DNA of 5,451 bases from Bacteroidales bacterium (lineage in GTDB: Bacteria > Bacteroidota > Bacteroidia > Bacteroidales > VadinHA17), in NCBI GenBank assembly GCA_003155705.1, contig PMEC01000142.1:9018-14468 (forward strand), read 5' to 3'. Shown piece by piece: positions 1-5,451 of the stretch. Both the position numbers and the translations under genes were made by a program. Each line of letters opens with the position of its first letter. Position 1 is the stretch's first letter. The notes beneath the pieces were generated by a model. That model was not told where the DNA came from, made no database searches, and saw only the letters and a list, made by a program, of their open reading frames with translations.

Positions 1-95
1 ATAGACCTCATTTTGCAGTAATGGGAGAAAAATATAAAAATGAAGACCCTGATTCTGAAGAAGAAATCTGGATACCAATAAGACCTAAAAAATAG
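1..95 (+). CDS. GyrI-like / AraC effector-binding domain protein, C-terminal fragment
   Basis: This is the 3' end of a gene that begins left of the window. Reading in the frame whose first full codon is at position 3 gives 30 residues and a TAG stop at 93-95. The tail contains GEKYKNEDPDSEEEIWIPI, an acidic stretch followed by a final aromatic/hydrophobic beta strand. That is the usual ending of GyrI-like small-molecule-binding domains (the SbmC/GyrI and AraC effector-binding superfamily), which bind hydrophobic or cationic ligands. The visible part cannot show whether the gene is a stand-alone GyrI-like protein, an AraC-type regulator with a helix-turn-helix, or a fusion to another domain. 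The following gene starts 97 bp downstream. The family call rests on only 30 residues, but the motif is distinctive. Confidence 0.7.
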   Translation, partial: RPHFAVMGEKYKNEDPDSEEEIWIPIRPKK

Positions 96-192
96 TGTAG
101 TGACTTAAAATCAGATTTAGGGTGATAATTTAAAATAGCTTCTCAAGAAAAATTTGTAATCAGAAAACGTTTAAAATTTTATTTAAAATATT

Positions 193-546
193 ATGGATGA
201 ATTCATTTTAATTTTCAGGCATCAGGATGGCAATAAAGTTGCTCCTCCCGAACAGATTCAAATCTGGATGAAACAAACCAGTGACTGGATTGGGACTATT
301 TCTGCCCAAAATAAATTTGTCAGAGGCACCGGTCTGCTCTTTGATGATGCCAGGGTAGTAAGACCAGACAATGTTGTAACAAAAGGTCCTTTTGGCAATA
401 TCAACGAAACCATTGGTGGATACATAATTGTTAAAGCGAATTCTGTAAATGAAGCAGTTGAATTTGCAAAGGGTTGTCCCATTTTACAGGGAGATACCAA
501 TAGTGTTGAGGTAAGAAAAATTGACAAATCGGATGGCATTCATTAA
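193..546 (+). CDS. YCII (DGPF) family protein
   Basis: This 117-aa protein has the full length expected of a single YCII-related domain, a ferredoxin-like dimeric alpha/beta-barrel fold. It opens with the beta strand MDEFILIFRH, followed by the helix PPEQIQIWMKQTSDWIG (about 19-34). The family signature is at 64-71 (KGPFGNIN), followed by ETIGGYIIVKA (72-82), a helix SVNEAVEFAKGCP (84-96) and a last strand VEVRKI (105-110). Family members are small, probably cytoplasmic proteins. Some are implicated in hydrolytic or detoxifying chemistry, and others have only been annotated as transcription-initiation proteins without good evidence. The Asp of the classic DGPF motif is Lys64 here. The start ATG directly precedes the first strand and has an A/T-rich leader with no Shine-Dalgarno sequence, as is common in Bacteroidota. 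No ECF sigma factor gene follows, although this pairing is common for YCII genes. The family is secure, but the substrate is unknown. Confidence 0.92.
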   Translation: MDEFILIFRHQDGNKVAPPEQIQIWMKQTSDWIGTISAQNKFVRGTGLLFDDARVVRPDNVVTKGPFGNINETIGGYIIVKANSVNEAVEFAKGCPILQGDTNSVEVRKIDKSDGIH

Positions 547-625
547 GAGAATATTAACAGACCTGGCCATTTTAGCCAAAGCTTACAAAAGAATCAATGA
601 CCAATACATATAAATCTTCCCAAAC

Positions 626-3600
626 ATGAGAATGAGTACTTCAATCATCCTTCTTTTCCTCTCATTGAGTTTCAACCTTAAAGCGCAGACATCAATAACA
701 GGCATTGTTACAGATTCGTTAAATAATCCGATCCCTTTTGCTTCGGTTTACTTATCTAAAACGACCACTGGCACATTAACTGATAATAAAGGAAATTATG
801 TACTATCTGTCCTTCAGGATGGAGTATATGAAATGATTACATCCTGTATCGGGTATAAACCGAATTCACAAGTTATCACAGCTGATGGTAAAAAGCAGAT
901 TATCAATATAAAACTGTCTGTTAACCTGTTCTTATTGAATGAAATTACTATTAAATCCAAAGATAGAAACAGGCAAAATAATTATGCTCAGTTCGTAAAA
1001 TTATTCATTGGGGAAACCGTAAATGCAGAGAGTTGTAAAATAATCAATCCTGAAGATCTCCATCTTTACAAAGATCCACAGAATAATGTTTTGAAAGGCT
1101 ATTCAATTAAACCTTTCCGAATTGAAAATAAGGCACTTGGTTACACCATTTTATATGACCTTACGGATTTCAGTTTTAATTATATTACCGGATTCCTGGA
1201 ATTTTCTGGTCATGAATATTTTCAACCCTTAAAAGGAAATCTAAGAAGAAACCATATATGGGAACATAACAGGCTGGTTGCCTATTATGGTTCAAAAATG
1301 CATCTGTTACGGGCGCTATATTCAGACTCACTAAGCCGTGAGAATTATCAAATTTTTGAATGCAGGTTTGACAGTACTGACAAAAATCTAACCATAATTA
1401 AAACTCTCCAGGATACAAACATCAGTTTGTCCCGGAGAGGAGATTGTTTGAAAATATATAATAAAAATCCTTTGTTGATAAGTTATACTGACAACCATTC
1501 GGAACTTACCTCTGCCCTTTTTGGTTTTCAATCCCATGTATATCAAAGCACAATTCTGTTTTCTGATACGTTAAAGGTTTATAAGAATGGCTTTTACAAT
1601 CATCCATATTCAGTGACATGGGGAGGAGAAATGGCTAATGAAAGGCTTGCTGACATGCTTCCATTTGATTTCCTTCCCCGTCCCAAAATAATTATTGAAG
1701 CTGATCCGGATAAAGATTTATCTCCGATTGAAAAGTACCTGGTTTCTCAGCAAAACTTCCACTGCAGAGACCAGGTATTCGTTCATTTAGACAGAAACAT
1801 GTATTACCCAGGTGACACAATTCATTTTCAGGCATATATCAGGGATAGATTTACCAGTATTTTCGAATCAAAAAGCACTTCATTTTATGCTTTGCTTTTT
1901 AATGATGCCATGAAGATGATTGACAGTTCCAGATTTAAAATTGAAAATTCCACATCATCCGGATGGATGACTATTCCTGTAAATGCAAAACCCGGCAAAT
2001 GTCACTTCGTCGCTTTCACCGGTATGATGCAGAACTTTGATCCAGTGGATGCATTTCAGCTCGATTTAATTGTAAATGATAAAAATAATTTTCCTGAGAA
2101 AGTTGAAATAACATTTGATAAAGAAAATTATAGACCCGGCGATTCACTGGAAGCAATAATAAGAACAACCGATGAAAGAGGGAACTCTATAAATAAACTG
2201 AAATCTCAATTCAGCCTGACAACTGGAAATCGCATTATTCATAAAGGAGAAACATATACAAACCTGAAAGGAGAATCAATAATAAGCTTAGCAATACCTG
2301 ATACATTAACCAATCAACCAGGATTACAGATCATTACAAAAAATAACTCAAGCAAATTATCTGTCATTAAGGATATTAAGATTCCATTTAATGACCAGTA
2401 TCTCGAACTAAGATTTTTGCCTGAAGGAGGTACTCTTGTGGCAGGACTTGAACAAAGGATAGGGTTCAATGCCACAAACATTAAGGGAGAATCAGTTTAT
2501 ATTGAAGGTTTGTTAAAAAACAGTAAAGGGATAATTCTGGATACAATAAAATCCGGCAAATATGGCCCTGGTCTCTTTGTTTGTACACCACAACAAGGGA
2601 TGCACATTGAATTAATCAAAGGAGCAGGTAAAGAAAAGAAATGGCAGCTTCCTGATCCTGTCAACCAGGGATTATGCCTGAGAGTAAGTCCCATAGATGA
2701 CAGATCATTTGCAGTAGAAATTCAGTCAGATAATTATACCGGGGATACAGTAACTGTTTCAGGTACAATGAATATGACCCAGATTTTTTCAAAAGAGTTT
2801 AAACTGAATAAAAAACAGCGAATGGTGGTTGAGACTGATCAGCTTCCTACAGGTGTTACTGAGATCACACTTTTCGACAAAGGGCTCAGACCGGTTGCAG
2901 AACGGTTGTTTTATGTAAATGCGGACAAACATCTTAAGTATAACATAAAAACTGAAAAAGCTATTTTTGGTCCCGGACAGGAAACTGAACTTACAATTTC
3001 TGTAACTGATGCTGCCGGAACTCCTGTAGACGGAATTTTTTCAATAGCAGTTGTCGACTCTTTAAAAGGTCATAATGCAGAATTATATTTTCCTGGAATT
3101 GAGTACACCTATAATTATCATCCATACTTTGCCGCAAACCTGCCGCCAAAAGTAGTGGCTGAGGGGCTTGAGAATCTGGAAGACGATCAGCGTGATCTGC
3201 TTCTGATGGTCTATGGCTGGAGCAAAATTAACTGGGATTTCAGGCAGAACACCGCGAATGCAAATGAGCTGATCAATTATGATCAGTTAAAGATGAAAAT
3301 ACTATATGCATTAAAGAACCGGCGGGCCGACAGAAGGCTGGATCTGGTTTCGCTCGAAGGCCCATCAATTATGCATCTTTTTACAAACAAGACCGGAGAG
3401 ATTTCATTACCATTAGATTCTCTTCCTAAAGATACCAGGTCCGTGACGATGATGCCTGACGCCAGGAATATCAAGAGAGTTACAGGAGCTATGTTGAGTA
3501 TTCCTTATAACGAGCAATATTTTAAAAGCAATAAACTCTTTATACCACAACCAATTGTGTCGACAATCACATACAAGACCAGGACTAATACAACCATTAC

Positions 3601-4375
3601 TGCTCCCACTAACACCACCAAGTCCAACCAAAACCTCATACCTTCATCTATCGACAAAATTATCGAGATTCCTGAAGTTATTATTACAGGACATCCAGGG
3701 AGTGAGAAAGTGTATCACGACAAATATGAAGAATCATATCAATATGCAGATGTAAGAAGTCTGGATTATGAAAGGCTATGGTCATCTTTTTCTTTGGAAG
3801 ATGCAATACGTAAAGTAGTTGCGCCATACATGATTACAGATACCTACATAGTCCTTCACGCGCCACATTCATTTTTTGGTGGTCCTGTTCCCGCACTTTT
3901 CGTTCTCGATGGGATGCCTCTTTATTCTCAAGGCTGGCCAAATGTTAAAACAATATCGCCAGGTGAAGTCACATCTCTTACAGTACTTAACGGACCACAG
4001 GGTCAAACAATGTACGGTTTGGAAGCTTCAGGTGGAGTAATCTTTGTTAATACTCAGAGTAATGATCAAAACCTGATGAAAATAAGAACTGATTGGAAAT
4101 TACAGCACAAGAAAGATAAAATGCTTTTGCCCATCAGTATTTACCGGCCATACATAGAATTTTATAATCCTACAAAATCTGAAATTTCTGTTGATCCTAT
4201 GCTTCAGACACGTCCGACGATTTTCTGGGACCCTGAAATATCTTTCAGCAGCAAAGAAGCCGTTAAAATCAAATACACAAACCTGAATCATCACGGTCCT
4301 GTCCTGATTACGATTAATGGCGTATCATTCAATAATTTAGTTGGTACCGGAAGAGCAAGTTATCAGGTATATTAA
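626..4375 (+). CDS. Exported CarboxypepD_reg / MG2-like / TonB-plug multidomain protein
   Basis: This 1249-aa protein has a Sec signal peptide (hydrophobic 7-18, likely cleavage LKA|QT after residue 20, no lipobox Cys). A CarboxypepD_reg-like domain spans about 22-100 (ITGIVTDSLNNPIPFASVYL), ending in the hinge-like LLNEITIKSK. Residues 112-350 match a conserved but uncharacterised Bacteroidota region (FIGETVNAESCKIINP, IENKALGYTILYDL, WEHNRLVAYYGSKMHLLRAL, ERLADMLPFDFLP). An MG2-like macroglobulin domain at 381-485 (VFVHLDRNMYYPGDTIHFQAY) is followed by further beta domains to about 812, including LELRFLPEGGTLVAG at 593-606. Next come a divergent DLLLMVYGWSKINW segment (857-870) and a Thr/Asn-rich linker (982-1001). 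A TonB-receptor plug domain occupies about 1010-1143 (FVLDGMPLY, MYGLEASGGVIFVNTQ). A terminal Ig-like segment ends the protein (RPTIFWDPEISF). There is no beta-barrel and no thioester motif, so it is neither a transporter nor a classical protease-trapping macroglobulin. It is probably periplasmic or outer-membrane associated. ATG 632 (Met3) is a possible alternative start. The role is unknown; a structural or complex-forming function is inferred. Confidence 0.88.
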   Translation: MRMSTSIILLFLSLSFNLKAQTSITGIVTDSLNNPIPFASVYLSKTTTGTLTDNKGNYVLSVLQDGVYEMITSCIGYKPNSQVITADGKKQIINIKLSVNLFLLNEITIKSKDRNRQNNYAQFVKLFIGETVNAESCKIINPEDLHLYKDPQNNVLKGYSIKPFRIENKALGYTILYDLTDFSFNYITGFLEFSGHEYFQPLKGNLRRNHIWEHNRLVAYYGSKMHLLRALYSDSLSRENYQIFECRFDSTDKNLTIIKTLQDTNISLSRRGDCLKIYNKNPLLISYTDNHSELTSALFGFQSHVYQSTILFSDTLKVYKNGFYNHPYSVTWGGEMANERLADMLPFDFLPRPKIIIEADPDKDLSPIEKYLVSQQNFHCRDQVFVHLDRNMYYPGDTIHFQAYIRDRFTSIFESKSTSFYALLFNDAMKMIDSSRFKIENSTSSGWMTIPVNAKPGKCHFVAFTGMMQNFDPVDAFQLDLIVNDKNNFPEKVEITFDKENYRPGDSLEAIIRTTDERGNSINKLKSQFSLTTGNRIIHKGETYTNLKGESIISLAIPDTLTNQPGLQIITKNNSSKLSVIKDIKIPFNDQYLELRFLPEGGTLVAGLEQRIGFNATNIKGESVYIEGLLKNSKGIILDTIKSGKYGPGLFVCTPQQGMHIELIKGAGKEKKWQLPDPVNQGLCLRVSPIDDRSFAVEIQSDNYTGDTVTVSGTMNMTQIFSKEFKLNKKQRMVVETDQLPTGVTEITLFDKGLRPVAERLFYVNADKHLKYNIKTEKAIFGPGQETELTISVTDAAGTPVDGIFSIAVVDSLKGHNAELYFPGIEYTYNYHPYFAANLPPKVVAEGLENLEDDQRDLLLMVYGWSKINWDFRQNTANANELINYDQLKMKILYALKNRRADRRLDLVSLEGPSIMHLFTNKTGEISLPLDSLPKDTRSVTMMPDARNIKRVTGAMLSIPYNEQYFKSNKLFIPQPIVSTITYKTRTNTTITAPTNTTKSNQNLIPSSIDKIIEIPEVIITGHPGSEKVYHDKYEESYQYADVRSLDYERLWSSFSLEDAIRKVVAPYMITDTYIVLHAPHSFFGGPVPALFVLDGMPLYSQGWPNVKTISPGEVTSLTVLNGPQGQTMYGLEASGGVIFVNTQSNDQNLMKIRTDWKLQHKKDKMLLPISIYRPYIEFYNPTKSEISVDPMLQTRPTIFWDPEISFSSKEAVKIKYTNLNHHGPVLITINGVSFNNLVGTGRASYQVY

Positions 4376-4425
4376 AATGTTACACTCTTAACCTTAGTAA
4401 TTCAAATGTTTAAACCTCAGTTATT

Positions 4426-4716
4426 ATGATTCACTATTTTGTTGCCCAGATCAGGATTGAAAATCCAGAGGAATATGAGAAATATCTTAATAAGTTTGAT
4501 GATATATTCTCAGGATACAAGGGTGAGTATCTTGCAATTGATGAGTCCCCTACCCTTTTAGAGGGAAATTGGAACTATACCAAGTCTGTTTTGATAAAAT
4601 TCAATACTAAAAAGGACTTTGAGGATTGGTATTATTCGGACGATTATCAAAGGATCCTGAAACACAGATTAAAGTCATCTAAGTGTGATACTATCCTGAT
4701 CGAGGGAGTAGATTAA
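4426..4716 (+). CDS. DUF1330 family protein
   Basis: This 96-aa protein is the usual length of a single DUF1330 domain, a dimeric alpha/beta-barrel (ferredoxin-like) fold. The family pattern is present from end to end: a first strand MIHYFVAQIRI, then NPEEYEKYLNKF (13-24), a YKGEYLA strand (31-37), LLEGNWNY (44-51), the strand SVLIKFN (54-60), the helix with WYYSDDYQRILKHR (68-81), and a closing strand DTILIEGV (88-95). DUF1330 proteins are small cytoplasmic proteins with no established general function. Their fold relatives include monooxygenases and isomerases acting on small molecules. There is no signal peptide. The gene starts 50 bp after the large upstream gene, so they could share a transcript, and it lies 142 bp before the Tat-exported isomerase gene. 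The start ATG falls immediately before the first strand and lacks a Shine-Dalgarno sequence. The family assignment is strong, the function unassigned. Confidence 0.9.
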   Translation: MIHYFVAQIRIENPEEYEKYLNKFDDIFSGYKGEYLAIDESPTLLEGNWNYTKSVLIKFNTKKDFEDWYYSDDYQRILKHRLKSSKCDTILIEGVD

Positions 4717-4770
4717 AGTAGAGTGATATATTGATATCTGACTTTTTACTGTCGTGATATTTCTCTGATC

Positions 4771-4846
4771 AAGGTTTTTTGTTAAAAAATTTGTTTCTTT
4801 ATATAATTTTAAAGCAAAAGAGTTGAAAACCCCTTTTAAAAACCTT
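4771..4846. repeat. 9-nt inverted repeat in the AT-rich leader of the isomerase gene
   Basis: AAGGTTTTT at 4771-4779 is exactly complementary to AAAAACCTT at 4838-4846, with 58 nt between the arms. The right arm ends 12 bp before the ATG at 4859. The pair lies in the 142-bp gap between the DUF1330 and isomerase genes, which is otherwise AT-rich and holds no open reading frame worth calling. In an RNA the arms could pair to form a long-range stem close to the start codon. The pairing is mostly A-U, and the match neither extends inward nor outward, so it may be a chance result of base composition. No function is claimed. Confidence 0.35.
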
Positions 4847-4858
4847 AAAACTATAAAT

Positions 4859-5451
4859 ATGAAAAATCCTACAATTTCGAGACGTAAATTCTTAGGAACT
4901 GCCGCAACAGCAGCAGCTGCTATCTCTGTCGTCCCATTTTCCCACTCCTTTGGGATAGCAACTGATACAAAAAAGCCCAATTCCAAAGTTAATGGTGTGC
5001 AACTAGGTTTAACGACCTACTCCTATCGCAGTATCCCTCACCTCGCAGACGAAGTTCTCCAGTACATTCTGAAGGCAGGAGTAAATGCTGTTGAGATGAG
5101 GAGTGTCCTCGAAGAAAGTCTTGGCCTGCCGCAGGCGCCCGGAAGGCTTGCTCCCGGTGTTGTATTGACCGACAAGGAGAAAGCCGATCGAGCAAATGCT
5201 GCTGCAAATCTGAAGGAAACCCAGCGCAAGTGGAGGTTATCACTTCCTATGCAGAAATATGCAGATATGCGTAAGATGTACAATAAAGCCGGTGTGGATA
5301 TGCATATTGCTAAATTTGTACCCTCGACATGGTCGGATGAAGAAATAGACTATGCATATAATGCTGCAAAGGTATTAGGAGCCTATGGAATTACGGATGA
5401 ATGCAGTGAAGCGGCCTGTAAACGTCTTGGCACTTTTGCCGAAAAGCATAA
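4859..5451 (+). CDS. Tat-exported sugar phosphate isomerase/epimerase-like protein, N-terminal part
   Basis: The gene runs off the right edge; 197 complete codons are visible. The start is ATG 4859 because it puts a twin-arginine motif, SRRKFL, at residues 7-12, followed by an Ala-rich hydrophobic stretch (GTAATAAAAISVVPF, 13-27). Cleavage could fall near residue 34. Export is therefore expected in folded form through the Tat pathway to the periplasm. The mature part begins with VNGVQLGLTTYSYRSIP (44-60), the first strand of xylose-isomerase-like TIM barrels (AP-endonuclease family 2 fold), followed by AGVNAVEMRS (73-82) for the second strand. KWRLSLPMQKYADMRKMYNKAG (124-145) and DIDYAY-like helix EEIDYAYNAAKVLGAYGIT (161-179) also fit this family. 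Metal ligands would mostly lie in the unseen C-terminal half. Related exported proteins in Bacteroidota often occur with sugar oxidoreductases and are thought to act on sugars or keto-sugars, but the substrate here is unknown. GC content rises sharply inside this gene. Confidence 0.88.
   Translation, partial: MKNPTISRRKFLGTAATAAAAISVVPFSHSFGIATDTKKPNSKVNGVQLGLTTYSYRSIPHLADEVLQYILKAGVNAVEMRSVLEESLGLPQAPGRLAPGVVLTDKEKADRANAAANLKETQRKWRLSLPMQKYADMRKMYNKAGVDMHIAKFVPSTWSDEEIDYAYNAAKVLGAYGITDECSEAACKRLGTFAEKH

Noticed and set aside
258..539. 93-codon antisense open frame inside the YCII gene
   Set aside because: It lies entirely opposite a well-supported YCII gene, and its translation shows no recognisable family pattern.
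564..578. TGGC/GCCA hairpin after the YCII gene as a terminator
   Set aside because: The stem is only 4 bp and no T-tract follows it.
3413..3755. Short open frames on both strands around the Thr/Asn-rich linker
   Set aside because: They arise from the low-complexity linker sequence within the large gene and encode no recognisable protein.
626..4375. Classical alpha-2-macroglobulin protease inhibitor
   Set aside because: No CxEQ thioester motif and no thioester domain are present, and the CarboxypepD_reg and plug domains point to a different family.
626..4375. Functional TonB-dependent transporter
   Set aside because: Only about 106 residues follow the plug, so there is no beta-barrel.
4725..4747. 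GATAT-ATTG-ATATC hairpin followed by TTTTT as a terminator for the DUF1330 gene
   Set aside because: The stem is five base pairs, almost all A-T, and the T-tract is offset by several bases. It is too weak to call.
4778..4811. Bacteroidota-type promoter (TTTG at 4778-4781 and TAATTTTA at 4804-4811)
   Set aside because: The second box lacks the final G of TAnnTTTG and the 22-bp spacer is longer than usual. Such matches are frequent in AT-rich DNA.
4675..5283. Antisense open frames of 81-103 codons opposite the isomerase gene
   Set aside because: The + strand encodes a clear Tat signal and TIM-barrel start there. The antisense frames look like by-products of the GC-richer codons.

Overview
The window looks like chromosomal DNA from a member of the Bacteroidota. 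Four things point there: AT-rich composition, start codons preceded by A/T-rich leaders with no Shine-Dalgarno-like GGAGG, a SusC/TonB-type CarboxypepD_reg domain joined to a plug domain, and small YCII, DUF1330 and GyrI-like proteins typical of the phylum. The lineage cannot be placed more finely from the sequence. All genes lie on the + strand, and no RNA gene, mobile element or CRISPR array was seen.

Layout: (1) positions 1-95 hold the last 30 codons of a gene whose end resembles the C-terminus of a GyrI-like/AraC effector-binding domain; (2) 193-546 encodes a YCII (DGPF) family protein of 117 aa; (3) 626-4375 encodes a large exported protein of 1249 aa with a signal peptide, a CarboxypepD_reg-like domain, an uncharacterised conserved region, alpha-2-macroglobulin-like (MG2-type) beta domains, a late TonB-receptor plug domain without a beta-barrel, and a terminal Ig-like segment; (4) 4426-4716 encodes a DUF1330 protein of 96 aa; (5) 4859 to the right edge encodes the first 197 codons of a Tat-exported sugar phosphate isomerase/epimerase-like TIM-barrel protein.

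The genes do not form an obvious single pathway. Genes 1, 2 and 4 encode small, probably cytoplasmic proteins with folds used for ligand binding or small-molecule chemistry. Genes 3 and 5 encode exported proteins. The gaps (97, 79, 50 and 142 bp) allow co-transcription of some neighbours, but no convincing promoter or terminator separates or joins them. The most distinctive item is the 1249-aa protein, which has the two N-terminal modules of a SusC-like receptor separated by roughly 900 residues of other sequence, with no room for the outer-membrane barrel. I found no evidence of a defence system or other wholly new system. The findings are mostly about unusual architecture and divergent motifs.
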